Below are positions 10,508 through 22,509 of a stretch of DNA of 64,000 bases, in pieces (positions within the stretch are counted from its first letter, which is position 1; every line of letters begins with the position of its first letter). A program made the translations under genes and the position numbers. The notes below the pieces were generated by a model. The model did no database searches. It saw only the letters and a program-made list of their open reading frames with translations, and was not told where the DNA came from. The DNA is from Ischnura elegans. Lineage: Eukaryota > Arthropoda > Insecta > Odonata > Coenagrionidae. Where the stretch lies: positions 82,604,866 through 82,668,865 of the forward strand of contig NC_060252.1 in NCBI RefSeq assembly GCF_921293095.1, read 5' to 3'.

Positions 10508-11165
10508 GTATGGTATTTGGAGGAGGCGACCGACAGCTTAAGCAAGGTATGGAAGGAAGGTTGGAGAGAAACTCGGCATTAGCATTAGGCTGCCCTTGAC
10601 GAAAGGCGCCAAGGGGACCACAGCTTAGCGTCCCATCCGACGGACGGAGTGTTGCGCTAGAAATGTTCTCCATTCGACATTCCAAGGAGACAGCAGAGAG
10701 GAGGTCCAATTCCATCCCACGGAAGGCTGATTTCTGTTGACACTTGAGTCGCATTTTAATCGGCTTTCAAAAATGTCCGCGGCGCGGTGATTAGTACAAT
10801 GCAACCCACTTTTTTCCAAAGTTTTGCATAATAATGTTTGTTATTGCGAGGAATAGCTTTGAAAAGTTATTAATTAGATAGATAAGATGATCATGTGAAT
10901 AAATTTCGGTTAACACCCCTAATTATACCTTATTTCCCCGTGAAACTCGGATCACTTTGTCCGTCAGCGACGCGAGTGGTGGCTTTTATAAACCCATTTT
11001 AATGCACCTCGGATGACAACACATTTAGAGGCCGATTTTGAGCGTCATCTTTTGTAATATTCAATCAGGGAACGGGCAGTCTCTGAAAATTCTCTGCCGC
11101 CGCCGGGATTTGAATCCGTGCTTACGGGGTGGAAATATAATGCTCTAGCCACCACACTATTACGA
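10508..11165 (-). mobile_element. SINE-B split by a 377 bp insertion
   Basis: The tail half (10508-10680) and the tRNA-like head half (11058-11165, with TTTGAATCC and GCTCTAGCCACCAC read on the plus strand) are collinear with the intact copy at 41580-41825. They are separated by a copy of the ~430 bp repeat. The break corresponds to the ACATTC position of the SINE, and ATATTC resumes on the other side. Confidence 0.8.
10681..11057 (-). repeat. Dispersed ~430 bp repeat inserted in a SINE
   Basis: This is homologous to 3553-3992 in reverse orientation, with the same CCGCGGCGCGGTGATTAG and CAGCGACGCGAGTGG landmarks. Its clean insertion inside the SINE shows that the repeat is mobile, or was when the SINE was already present. 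Possible short duplication: ACATTC/ATATTC. Confidence 0.75.
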
Positions 11166-11169
11166 TCCC

Positions 11170-11735
11170 CTTCTCTAACTCGGTTTTCAGCATCAACCCC
11201 ATCTGTTTTCACTGTGCCTCCAGTACAACTTTTAATTTTTCGCCTATTAGGCACTTCCTCTTCTCTATTCCTTCTACCTCCATCTCATTTTCTCCATTCT
11301 ACTCCAAACTCACATCTCGATGGCCTCCTGTCTTTTCTCGCCATCGAACTACTTACATCCCTGGAATTTAAAATCCGCTTCCGCTGGGATAAGGGATTTC
11401 AAATGAACTGAACTAGCGATTACAATCGCCATAATTGGTAAAGGTCTTCTTTTACATCGAAAAGCAGCTCTTGATAAACAGCATTGGGTCAGACCGAAGA
11501 TATTCGGAGGCTGACTGTACGGTAACTATCATTATTATTATCGAAAATGTCCTGCGTTCATGTTAACGTGGTGTGGAAAACGAACATGAGCTACAAATAT
11601 TACACGAAAATTACCCCAGAAAAGTGTTTTCTATGATGCCAGCCAATAATTTTATACCTACTAAGCTAGTAAGATCTAAGGGTAATAGGAGCATACTAAA
11701 TTATGAAATGCAATGACACTTTCTATCTCATAATT
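11170..11735. other. Unassigned spacer
   Basis: A pyrimidine-rich patch at 11230-11320 is followed by AT-rich sequence. No gene or repeat end was recognised. Confidence 0.4.
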
Positions 11736-11738
11736 TAT

Positions 11739-11987
11739 AAAATATAATTGTTTCTCAATTTCTCTACAATGTTCGAAAGAATTTTTCCAACTTAGATTCA
11801 GAGTTAAATACTTTTAAGTATTAAAAGAACAGAGAGCACTTTTCCATAGGTATATTGAAAGTATGACGCATTTTACCGTTAGGTCATTATCAAGTACAAA
11901 GGACCTAACGATCAAAACTTACTTTCAGTAAACCTGGAGAAAAGTGTCATCTCTCTGTTCTTTTAATACTTACAGGATGTCATAATT
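11739..11987 (-). mobile_element. Hairpin retroposon-like insertion, copy 2
   Basis: Imperfect inverted arms (11815-11972; TAAGTATTAAAAGAACAGAG at both ends) have a second inner stem, GTTAGGTC/GACCTAAC. The 11 bp string TCATAATTTAT occurs at 11728-11738 and 11988-11998, consistent with a target duplication. An unpaired tail of about 76 nt lies on the left. On the minus strand at 11861-11894 there is a CTTGATAAT..AAAAT..GTC motif shared with other copies. The insertion lies next to the 3' UTR of the LINE remnant at 12000. Confidence 0.7.
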
Positions 11988-12577
11988 TCATAATTTATTA
12001 ATTAACGGGCTGAAGCCCAATTACAAAGCTTAAAATTCTTTATAAAATGCTATAAGATTTCACAACAATGACAATAGTATACATATTAAATAGGTAATTA
12101 AGTATTAAGTAAACATCTTATCTGGTAATCCTTTCAGGTACCTCATTACAGAAGGTAAGGAATCAAAAAATAGGTCCACTTTGAGACATAAATTGCCGTC
12201 ACGCATTATTTGTTGCAATGGGGAAAAATGGGTATAGTTGCGTGAGTGATGGCTATTGTCAAAAAGGTTGTCACCTCTAGTGGAATAAGAAGGAACTTTC
12301 AAGAATATTTCTCTTAGTAGGACAGGGGAATCAACGAGGTTATTTAATAGCTTATACAAGAAAATAATATTAGAGCACTGTCTCCGCTTAAACATGGAAG
12401 GAAGATTAAATAGAGGCAAGATAGCAGAATAGCTATAGTCCTTATCAAATAGTCTTAACTTTATCGAAACCATACGAACAAACTTCCTTTGGATAGACTC
12501 AATAGTATTAATGTGAAATACATAGTAAGGAGACCATACGACAGAACAGTAATCACAGTTAGATCTAACTAAATATA
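11988..12577 (-). pseudogene. Non-LTR retrotransposon C-terminus and 3' UTR
   Basis: On the minus strand a continuous frame from about 12577 to 12105 begins SNCDYCSVVWSPYY, then NTIESIQRKFVRMVS, LPSMFKRRQCSNIIFLYKLL and VPSYSTR. This is the characteristic segment downstream of the reverse transcriptase in Jockey/CR1/R1-like LINEs. The frame is intact over about 157 codons, but the enzyme core is missing, so it is a 5'-truncated copy. The 3' UTR includes a GGGCTTCAGCCC hairpin near 12002-12015 and an AT-rich tail. It is not closely similar to the remnant at 6085, so at least two lineages are present. Confidence 0.8.
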
Positions 12578-12599
12578 ACTATAACTAAGTAACATTCCA

Positions 12600-15045
12600 C
12601 TATATTTCGCCTGCTTTTGTTACTATTATTAAATACTCTTGATTTTTTATTTCAATTAATCGGATAACTAGTTCAAATTACGTCAGATGTTAGTATCTTA
12701 TGTACAGTCAATAAAACTTTATTTTTGTCACCAGCTCAGAACGTCTCAGAAGGCACCGGTAAGAATCTTTTCTATTTCAAGGTAATGCGACGATTTAAAA
12801 TGATTTATTTGATAATTTAATATACTTTTACTCCCAACAGAATGAATATTCAAAGCATCCCTATTACAAAATAGCTATGCATATATATTGCGGTCGCAAC
12901 CAAATTTCAGAATCAGATCTTAATTTCTTTTGAAATAACCATAAATAGCTTTATGGATGGTTTTTTAAACTCGACACGGCAAGCGGGACACGGGAAGCGG
13001 TAACCTTGACTTTTGCTTCGAAAAAAAAACTCCTCTCCTTTCGCATTCGACTTTATTCCGAACGAAGTGAAATATTATGGGAGGGTATTCAATTGGATGC
13101 TGGCCACCAAACCGCCGCCGTTCGGAACGCCAAATTTATTCTCACGGCCCTTGAACCGGCCACGTACACCTGAACACATCCTCTTTCTCCCTTGATTCAG
13201 CCATACCTTCCCCTTATATACTCCAATGCGGCACTCAAACACCTTCTTTAGCCCTTGCGGAAAAAAACATAGGAAAGGAAGAAAAAACTGTTCCCCACCC
13301 ACCCAACTCCACCACGCCACGATGGCGGCAAAAATAGCGCCTTCCGACAGTCGTTTGTTACCCAAAGTAACGGCACCGAGCGGACTCGCCCCCTTCGGAC
13401 TTCGCATTCGTTCCTCAGTTCCCGACATCCTCCCTCCAAACTGCCCATTCCTTTATTTTTTATCCCGCACCTCCTCCCCCATCGGTGCTATTTTTCTCAC
13501 TCCAGCAGAAGTCCACCTATGTTGCGTCTCGCTACAACCCTGCCGTTGACCACATGGGTGTCGTTTGCTCTGGAGAAGGGAAGATATGGCGGCACAGGAA
13601 TAGATATAGACGCAAGGAATGGGAAGTAGTTCTTCCACTACCAATGTCCGCCCCCTCTCTTGGGGGTAAATATGCCTGCCGTCTTGAAGGGATCTAAGAG
13701 ATGGGCTGGGATCTGCCCATTGGTGAGCCTGGCTGGCTTTAGACGACGCGTCCCTTCCACTCCACCGGTCATATTTGGTCACGAATTACTCATTTAAAAC
13801 TCTCACAATCAGTGGCCCCACAAGGGGTGGGTGAGGGGGCTGAAGTGATACATGGATTTGAACTTTGAGGTACCTAATAAGGTTGGAATTGAGGTAAGCA
13901 AGGCTACATTGATTTGAAAAAGGTTCTGATGGACATATCGGTCGCAGATGTGGTATTGTCACTACTATTACTTGCATACTAAATGACCAATTTTCTCTGC
14001 ATTTTGCCAGAGTTACTCCGGTTTTACTAAATTTCGATTTACTGTGGATTAGGTCAACTGCTATAAGGGTAAAATTAATGATTACTAATCGTATGATACT
14101 TGACAGGCTACAGGATGGTCGGCGGGGCAATAAAAGACGCCAAATGATAGGAATCTCAACAAAAATGGGTTGAAAGATATGGTCCAAATTTCTTATTTAG
14201 TTATTTTACATGATCTAAAAATTTTTCAACTTCGACACCTTCCAATTATACAATGGATAATGAACTGAGGAAGATACAGTGAGGTGGACTCGGAATCCGG
14301 GCCCCAAATGTGATTTAACTTCAGTATGAGTGGTACAAAGATTTCTGCGGGTTGGAAACGACTAGTAAATCATTCTCTCCGAAATTATGTGGCATCAGTT
14401 TTAACCTAGCGATTGGTGGATTAGGCACGACGAAGAGAACAATGGTTCTCAGATTTCCGCGAATCTAATAAGTAGTTAACCGCTCCGTACAATCGAGTTA
14501 TTCGCCGCATTTGTTCACTAGTGCAGATTAAATCTTTTGTCGAGTTTTTGCAAATATTCCAAAAAATGTTCTCATTTCGAATTTACAGCTCAACAGTTCT
14601 ACGTACAAGTAGGATAGCTATTCCATTTTTATGACTGTTCGCCGATTTACTACTTGTCTCTCATAAAATTTGCGATGGTTTAGATTTCAAACAAGAAGAA
14701 CAGAGATATTCCATCGGTTAAACATCAATACTTATTGTAGAATTAATCGGCTATGAGCCATAAATCAATTTGAAAGTGTACTATTTTTTCATACCGAAAT
14801 AATTTTTTATTTCAACACGTAAAATAAATTATTTTATTATCCCCTTCGTAATAAAAAAAACCTTTGGATAGTACGAAGTTTGTGCATTCAACATAAATAT
14901 TGAGCACTTCCACCAAGTAGCACCCGATCTTATTAATTTTATACGCACTAGTAATCAACCATAGGTACTTAGCGTCAGAGGCGACATTTTCGGGAGTGAG
15001 CTTTTGGGACAGATGGGAGACCCGTTAAACCCTCCAGCATGAGCA
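12600..15045. other. Unassigned spacer, GC-richer in the middle
   Basis: From 13000 to 13800 the sequence is GC-richer and gives overlapping frames on both strands (for example 13226-13549 and 13453-13782) without domains or consistent splice context. A possible unannotated exon or decayed repeat cannot be excluded. The rest is AT-rich spacer. Confidence 0.35.
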
Positions 15046-15049
15046 GATG

Positions 15050-16560
15050 ACTTCGGCGATTGGACGCCTCATTTTGGGAAACGTTTCTTCACCGATCTAA
15101 AAGACAAGAGATGATTATGGATGGCGAATTGCTTGAAAACTGTCGTTCATCCATGCGGTGTAATTTCTTGGGTCTCCAATAAGGTAGTAATTTTTAATTA
15201 AACGACATTATTCACTGGTGGGAATCGCGTTAAATATTCCAAAATGGACACACGAGCTTGGCGATCGGACACCTCATTCAGGAAAACGTTTCTTCACCGA
15301 GCTAAAAGTCAAGAGATGGTTTTGGATGATGAATAGCTGTGAAACTCTCGTTCATCCATGTAGGGCGATTTCTTGGGTCTCCAATCATGTAGTAAGTTTT
15401 TTAATTAAACGACATTATTAACCGTTGGAAATCGCGTTAAATATTTCAAAATAGACACACGAGGTTGGCGATCGTACGCCTCATTCAGAAAATGTATCTA
15501 CAGCGAAATTTAAGACGAGGGATGAATATGGATAAAAAAAATTGTGGGAAACACTCAATTGTCCATTATAGAAGATTTAAAATCGGGTTTTCCCCAGTGT
15601 GGTAAGTTTGTGGGATTCAACGAAAAGATCGCAACCTATGGGCAATGGGACGCTTCATTTAGGAAAACGTTTCTATGGCGAACTAAAAAACAAGTGAATG
15701 AAGATGCACGCGACGAAGGGTAAGAGAAAAGAGAGAGGTAAAACAAGAAAGAGGTAACGTGTAAGAAGAGAGTTTTCGGGGCAAGTAATAGTTTTTGGTA
15801 TCTCGTTCTCAGGGGGGTGGAGAACGACCCTGGCAGAGAGGGGAGAAGAAGGTACGGAGAGGGAGAAATGTTGTATTAGATGCGTTCATATGGGCGCAAA
15901 GGGTTTCCAAATTATCACCTGGTGAGATACCCGATAAATCTACCCTTACGGAAGTTTGGCGATTGAATGCTTAATTCAGGAAAACGTTTCTATAGCGAAC
16001 TAAAAAACAAGTGAATGAAGATGAACGCGACGAAGGGTAAGAGAAAAGAGGGAGGTAAAACAGGAAACAGAAAACGTGAAAGAAGAGGTTTCGGGGCAAG
16101 TAGAGAGTTTTTGGCATCTCGTTCTTAAAGGGGTGGGGAACGACCCCGTCAGAGAGGTGTAGAGAAGGTTAGGAGAGGGAGAAATGTTGCATTAGATGCG
16201 TGCCTATGGGCGCCAAGAGTTTCCAAATTTTCACCCGGTGGGATGCCCGATAAATCTACCCTCACGGAAGTCTGCGATTGGATGCTTCATTCAGAAAAAC
16301 GTTTCGGCAGCGAACTAAAAAACAAGTGAATGAAGATGCTCGCGACGAAGGGTAAGAGAAAAGAGGGAAGTAAAACAGAAAAGAGAAAACGTGAAAGAAG
16401 AGAGGTTTCGGGGCAAGTAGAGAGTTTTTGGCATCTCGCTCTCAGTGGGGTGTAGAACGACTCTGGCAGAGGAGAAGGAGGAAGGGGAGTAGAAGGTTAG
16501 GAGAGAGAGAAATGTTGTGTTAGATGCGTGCCTATGGCCGCCAAGGGTTTCCAAGGAATT
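15050..16560 (+). repeat. Complex tandem array with two unit lengths
   Basis: Six units share the anchor GGACGCCTCATT (variants) plus AAAACGTTTCT and a GCGAACTAAAA-like string, at about 15053, 15258, 15463, 15641, 15956 and 16272. The first spacings are about 205, 205 and 178 bp. The later ones are about 315 bp, because an extra purine-rich block has been added (GACGAAGGGTAAGAGAAAAG, GGGGCAAGTA, GAGAAATGTTG). Later units are more alike than early ones, suggesting recent expansion of the longer form. Not coding. Confidence 0.85.
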
Positions 16561-17238
16561 GGGCTTTCCCCTTCACCCCTCCAATATCTCTTCCCAAACC
16601 GATTCCCCTCCTTCACCGCACTTCAAACTCTCCACAGACTCCCCTTTTCGGCCTCCTCCTCTCTCGGGAAAACTGGAATGTATCTTAAGATGAAGCGAAA
16701 CCGAGCAAGGAAAGGGAGGTAAGGGGGTATAGTCCCCTCTCCTTTCTCCCTTGCCTCATATACCGAATCCACCCATTGAAAACAACCCTCCTCTCCCCGA
16801 TGTCGATAAAATATCGGTTTTATTTTCTCGCCGTCCACCGCCACGCGAGCTTTTGGTAGGATGAGGGCCCGTATTTGGTGAGGGTTCCCCAAGACCGGCA
16901 GCTTTACGTAAGGAGTTAGGCTCCCCTGACCTATAAGTCCTCCTCCATCTTCAATTCCGCCCCCTACCTTAATCCAAACCTCTGGTACGAAATAAGTCGG
17001 GAAAATATACATGTCCGGTCGGCATTTTAGCGATAACTTTGAAGAGCTTATGCAAACCATGATTTCACTCATTTAAAATTCTACGGGTCGGCCCGGAGTA
17101 GGTAATCATCATTATATTCTTTTAGTCGCAATTTTCCGTATGCAATACACACGGTTCCTCTTCACCTAGTGGTTCAACTTCACTTACATACACTTATCTT
17201 AAAAAATTCCTTTTTATGTTGGGATAAATATTTTAGCC
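16560..17238. other. Unassigned GC-richer spacer
   Basis: A 149-codon minus-strand frame (16623-17072) has no recognisable domain and overlaps another frame on the opposite strand. No repeat was recognised. Confidence 0.35.
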
Positions 17239-17250
17239 CATTAACGAATG

Positions 17251-17402
17251 TATAAAATTCGAGGAATCAAGCGAGATGGAGTGGAATCGATTCATAATGA
17301 AAGATGATTTGCAAATGATGCACCCTTGAAAATGATGTAGTAACATCGAAACTCGGGTCGGATTAAATTTATTTTTGTGGAAAATTGCAAATCATCTTTC
17401 AT
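17251..17402 (-). mobile_element. Hairpin retroposon-like insertion, copy 3
   Basis: Inverted arms AAAGATGATTTGCAA (17293-17314 and 17385-17406) have a ~42 nt tail on the left. The 12 bp string CATTAACGAATG occurs at 17239-17250 and 17403-17414 as the probable target duplication; the right arm overlaps it by a few bases. In the loop, 17325-17360 reads CTTGAAAAT, a GATGT/ACATC stem, GAAAC and GTCGG, the same motif as in copies 4 and 6. Confidence 0.75.
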
Positions 17403-17763
17403 CATTAACGAATGGTTTTACATGATCGAAAGGGTATTTAATCGGTTTTCTTCTTCTATAGTTCTAGAAACGTTCCAAATTCAGCACTAGAAGTGGTTTG
17501 ATCATCGCATGTTGATGCTTCATTTATATGAGGCTTCGTTCCAGAGAAATAGCACCTGTGTATACTTCCCATGTAAGTACATTCCCATGAAAACCATACC
17601 ATTCTACATATTCACTGGAACATATTCGAATGCTATGGAATAGCTTGGTTACTTCCCCTCCTAATAGCTGATTTCTGCGAAAGATGACACACATATCAAA
17701 CGGGAAATCACGTAACACAATAGCAAATTACGTAATTAGAGGATTGTCTGTATCATTACCAAA

Positions 17764-17823
17764 CAATTGCCCCACGCCGCAACGTCAACTTGACAATGAA
17801 CGTTGCGGCGTAGGGTTAAATTG
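17764..17823. repeat. Short palindrome, possibly related
   Basis: CCACGCCGCAACGT and its complement form a stem around a loop containing CTTGACAAT, the first box of the hairpin-family motif. I did not find flanking duplications, so membership in the family is uncertain. Confidence 0.5.
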
Positions 17824-17824
17824 A

Positions 17825-19870
17825 GCACCTGATCTCGGGTTCCATTAATCCAATTTGATGGTTGAGTAATGATCGCGAGATGATAATGAGCAAAATCCTA
17901 CGTTAACAGTAATTTAGAGGACTAGTTATTACAATATATCGTGGGCCATGATTACGAAGTACTTTTGAGGGTTTGTTGAGAAGAATAGCCGGATTAGAGT
18001 GCTTCCAAATTTAAATAATTTGGTAACCGGAATATGAGTATTCACGTATCAAATAGCTCCAAAAAGCATAGCGTGTTCTTATAACTTTGATGGGGCTCAG
18101 CTCAAAATGTACAGAATTTTTGGCAGATATCAGCATACCAACTTAGAAATGAAAACAATATTCAAAATTCTCCCCGGTAGTTTCTCGGTAAAATTTGTAA
18201 AAAGACGAGGATAAAAAAGAGCTCTGAACAGCATTGACCTAAAAATAAGTTATTCAGCACAAATTTTATGCAAACGTTAGAAAAATTACGAAAATCACTA
18301 GAAATGAAGCCTAATTCATAATGATGAAGTCGGAAAGAAGTTTTATACCGATCAAGTGTCTACGATAAAAAAGGTGGAATCAGTAAGATGCTAAAAACCA
18401 TGTTGAGGTAAGAGTTTTGAGAAAGTCTGCACAGGGCAGGCAAGAAAGAGATAACGAAAATGAGGAAAATAAATAGGCCCTGCGTGAATACAAAATGGAA
18501 ATTCAAAGTGGGACGAAAACAAGTCGAGGAGATATGCTAAACAACCATTCTATTTAAACCTACCTAATTAGGTTCTACTCTATCTACTGTCAATCGCTTA
18601 GCCAAGAAACCCCAGTTAATGATAATTAGAGAAATAAATCGCTCTTGATTTCGCCTTCGTCTAAAGGTGCACATACTACTGCTGTTATCCAATTCATATA
18701 AGGCAACGAAATTGCATACATTCTAAATAAACTGACTGATTTTGACTAATAAGAGCTAGACTGTGCGAAAAGCATTTAAAATTCTTATTCAATACGCCAG
18801 AAAAATACCACGGAACGACTCATTTCAGGGTAACAACAGATGTATACTGAAAACTTAAGTTTTCCCTGGTTTTAGAGCTTTTTATGGTTCGTATATGTAC
18901 GGGAAAACTATTTGAAAAAGTGTAGAAGCATATTTTTTCTCCCATCTCATTGTAATGGCACCCACATCTCATGAAAAATAACGTCCTAATCACCAAAGCT
19001 GATCCAAGTTCTGTGGCGTGCTCCCAAAAGACCTCCGAAAGACTCTAATTAGGCTTGATGAACGGATAACAGTTGCATTTCAAGCATTCAATTTCGCCAG
19101 TAATGCATTCGGCGCACGATTTCAAATCATTCGGCTCCCCTTACTACTCCTACCTCTTCGCTGTATGGCCATGCTAATCAAATTACCGGGGATGGATGAC
19201 TGATTCCCTTGAGTAACCGTTTCATTCGCTGCTTTCGTAGCACATATGGCTGAGGTCATTCCTGACCACGAATTCCGTTTTACGCCAAATCATTAATAAA
19301 TGCCAAAGGCCCATCCCAATTTCGCAACTCGATTGAATGAGATTTGGATTATTCGCCGCTAAAGCCCATAATAATGTTCCCCGAAATGTTGGCAAGGTTT
19401 AATTAAGATCTACCGGCTAGGACCTATTACATCTCACATTCCATTTTCAAGCGAACATCGCTGAGGGAGTTTATAACGAGTGTTGACAACATTTGCGATA
19501 TCGTATTCCCGAGAAAATGTACGATCAATCGCGAACAAGCTGTTGACTTTGAGCGATGAAAATTGATATTTGCGGCACTGAACTGATTGTGAGAATGAAA
19601 ACGCCGTAATTACGGAGAAATTGCCGAAAGTCCTTAATCTAATTACGTTCACTTCTCAGGGTGTTAGTGATTAAACAATTACATCTGATACGGGAGAAGG
19701 CACAGTAGTTATGACCTCCTAATCCCAGGAATGTATTCCAGAAATGGAGGATTTAATTCTAAAATAAAACTTAATGAAATATTTGACTACAAAACAATTC
19801 AGCCTCGATCCTTACTATTTATTAGCTATAACTATAAGCCTTTGCTGTAATATATTAATGTGCCATACGG
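17825..19870. other. AT-rich spacer without recognised genes
   Basis: No repeat or gene was recognised. The interval 19010-19660 has lower A/T-run content and several TTAATTA-type strings, so it could be conserved non-coding DNA. That cannot be judged from one genome. Confidence 0.35.
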
Positions 19871-19877
19871 TTCCTAG

Positions 19878-20154
19878 CAGTGGCGTAACTAGGAATATGC
19901 TTTGGGGGGATAAAAGAGGCTGGGGGGCGACCCCTCCCCCCTAGGCAAAGGGGGTCCGGGAAATGTTTTGAAAAATCACATGGCTGGAAATACAATTTAC
20001 ATCATTTTGGCACTTAAAATTTGGGTTTCATGAAAAGGTTTAGTTAAAATTTATTATATGTCAAAACTAGACCATACTTTTGAATATATTTTTATTTCTC
20101 TGAGACGTTGCGGGGGTCTACCCCCTCATCTCCCCCATAGTTCCCCATTCACTG
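19878..20154 (-). mobile_element. hAT-type element with perfect 8 bp duplication
   Basis: It starts CAGTGGCGTAACTAGGA and ends CACTG. GTTCCTAG is duplicated exactly at 19870-19877 and 20155-20162. The 277 bp interior is non-coding and matches, in reverse orientation, the two copies immediately downstream (TCTAGTTTTGACA, GAAACCCAAATTTT). This is a non-autonomous hAT (MITE-like) element. Confidence 0.85.
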
Positions 20155-20271
20155 GTTCCTAGGCAAGATAGTTACCTAGGCGAATATTATTTTCCACTTC
20201 GGTTATTATTCTCCAAAACATTACTACCTGGGATCATAAAAAATGCCGAGATTAGTCAAAAGAAGTCATTG

Positions 20272-20535
20272 CAGTGGCGTAACTATGGAGGAGGGATGAG
20301 GGTATAGATCCCCCCCAGAGCCTCAGAGGTATAAAAAAATATTTACAACTATTGTCTAGTTTTGACACATACTAACTGCATCTGCTTAAAGTTTAATTTT
20401 TAGTGCCAAAATGATGTAAAATGTATTTCCAGGCATGTCATTTTTCAAAAATTTTACCAGATTTTGCCTGGGTGGGAAGGGTCGCCACCCTAGGCCATCC
20501 CGTCCCCCCATGGCATATCCCTATTTATGCCACTG
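20272..20535 (+). mobile_element. hAT-type element, second copy
   Basis: CAGTGGCGTAACTA at the left and GCCACTG at the right bound a body sharing GATCCCCCCCAGAGCCTCAGAG, cut here into shared segments GATCCCCCCC and GCCTCAGAG, plus TTGTCTAGTTTTGACA and AAATGTATTTCCAGGCATG. I found no convincing 8 bp duplication, so the flanks may be rearranged. Confidence 0.75.
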
Positions 20536-20564
20536 CTGTAATGAATGATATGCAATTCTTAATA

Positions 20565-20831
20565 TAATACGCGATAGATCCCCCCCGCAAAGCCTCAGAG
20601 AAATAAAAATAATATTCAAAACTATTGTCTAGTTTTGACATAAGTAAATTTTAACTTAACCTTTTAATGAAACCCAAATTTTAGGTGCTAAAATTATGTG
20701 AAATGTATTTGCAGGCATGACATTTTTCCAAAATTTTTCTTAAAAGGGGGTGGTGGGTGGGAGGTCTCCCTACCCCATCCCCTCTCTCCCGCTCTCATTC
20801 CCCACAAAGAATATTCCTAGTTACGCCACTG
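20565..20831 (+). mobile_element. hAT-type element, third copy, left end decayed
   Basis: The body matches the preceding copy (GATAGATCCCCCCC, GCCTCAGAGAAATAAAAAT, TTTGACATAAGTAAATT). The right end CTAGTTACGCCACTG is intact, while the left terminal repeat is not recognisable. The three copies lie within 950 bp. Confidence 0.7.
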
Positions 20832-21145
20832 CAGGGTGCTTCAGGAGGAACTTTCAATGCATCAGGATGTGGTAGGAGAGACAATTTTAAGAAATTTTTG
20901 TGCATAAACATGGAGTCGCAACTGAGCTCTGGCAACGGAAACTATTTTTGGATGCTGTTTGTTATTACAATGAAAACGTTTTTTCTTGGGTATCCAGCCT
21001 TTCCGGCATTTTATTTAATACTCTGGATTTGAAAGGATATTAAATAATTAATTTTGGACGAAAATTTGCGATCATAATTGTCTGAAAAATCTAAGAATGG
21101 GCGAGATTGCGCACAGAATTTTTGATACTTGCTCTCGTTTAATTA
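20832..21145 (+). repeat. Dispersed repeat R5, second copy
   Basis: Begins CAGGGTGCTTCAGGAGGAAC and follows the same order as 8565-8832 (GATGTGGTAGGAGAGACAAT, GTATCCAGCCTTT, TCTGGATTT), then extends to GGCGAGATTGCGCA and CGTTTAATTAA as in 51120-51467. It abuts the hAT end directly. Confidence 0.75.
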
Positions 21146-21398
21146 ACTTCAAAGATTACTTGGTTCGCTCGCTTAGGGGGCTCTGCCCCCCGGCAAGCAA
21201 AAGCGATTCCATATTATATACCTGACAATTCAGAACGACGGAAAAGTGCGTATTACTGGAGATATTATGTGCGGTGGAGTATGAATAGGATTTTTATTTC
21301 TCAGAATTAATGTTTGCCGCCATCTCGAAGATAAATCAGAAATAATCGATTCTATCTCCATTTCATTATCATCATCTCGTGGTGTACTGCCCGTCGGC

Positions 21399-22235
21399 AT
21401 GTTCCCCGCGCCAATGCTGTCTCCATTCCCTCCTGTCTCCGGCCATCTTCTTGAAGTCGCCATATCTTCCAATTTAGAAGGGAATTTAGAATTTTCCAAT
21501 TTACAATTTTTTATATTTTTGTCTCCATTTCAGTTCATGCTAATAGTATTAGGAAGTGATGATAAAATAGAGTCTTGTTGCCTTAAGTTTACTCACGGTT
21601 CTATTCATGTTCCGCTCGCAGTAATATCATATCATGTCCTCCACCGCGCTGATCTCAGTCCGGAGGAACCATGTTCCATTTCAATACTCTGGAAAAGGGA
21701 AAAAAGCGAAAGACGGGATAAACCAGCTGGGACCAATGAAGTACTCCACATACATTCTGTCCGTCGGAGCGCGTACCTGCAGCAGGAAAGCCGTGGAGGG
21801 GCTCAGCGGTGCCTTCCCTTTCTCTATCCATACCTACGCCATTCCCACAGGGGCCGTACAGCGTGGACAAGGGGCATTGCGGACCAAGCGGGGCGGACGA
21901 TAACATATGAATGGATTAAATGTTTCATTGGGAAGCCGGCCTCCCCACAAGTCTTCCAAGACGTACGTACGGCTCCTCTAATGCCCACGGGAGATAGCAT
22001 TCCATGGGTGCGCGCGCGCGCTCCGGCTTATATTATGTATATATCCATTGGGTTTAAGGGAAAAGGCGTGCGAGATGGACGCGCGCGGCAGGATAACGGA
22101 CTTACCGGCGGTCGGATCTCCGAATGCGGAGCGCTGCGCCCAAAGGAGCATTATGGGGCGGCCAGGGTGATGGAGAAGGGGGTTGGACTGGAGGAACGAC
22201 AGAAAATGAGGGCAGGAATGGACGCCATAAGTTAA
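21399..22235 (+). other. Unrecognised 278-codon frame in CpG-rich island
   Basis: This is the longest uninterrupted frame in the window. It has no domain I recognise and no plausible family resemblance, and shorter frames overlap it on both strands. The second half lies in a locally CpG-rich segment (about 21750-22240) that includes GCGCGCGCGC near 22010. Such an island could hold a first exon or 5' UTR; GGTAAGGTAAG near 22341-22351 would serve as a donor. It could equally be spurious in GC-rich DNA. Expression data would decide. Confidence 0.2.
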
Positions 22236-22509
22236 AGGCTTGCCTCAACACCCAGCAGCTCTTTTTCTTCCCAACGCACACGCGGATGTGCGAGCGCGAG
22301 ATATATATATACACGGTGCGGTAAGAGAGAAGATATGGGCGTTGGTAAGGTAAGATCACGCGGGGGAGGAGTGATGTGGCTTTTGGGGATAAGTAGGGAG
22401 AAAAATGGTAAGCAAGTCTATTCTAGGGTGTATTATATTAAATATCTCAAAATTTATTAATGATTAGCATGCATACAGGAATATAGTTACATTACTAGAG
22501 AAATTGTGA

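Noticed and set aside
13075..13782. Cluster of overlapping frames of about 110 codons
   Set aside because: Frames overlap on both strands without a dominant one; no recognised domain.
15050..16560. CRISPR-like array
   Set aside because: Units are 180-315 bp, diverged and contiguous, without short identical repeats or unique spacers; this is a eukaryotic tandem repeat.
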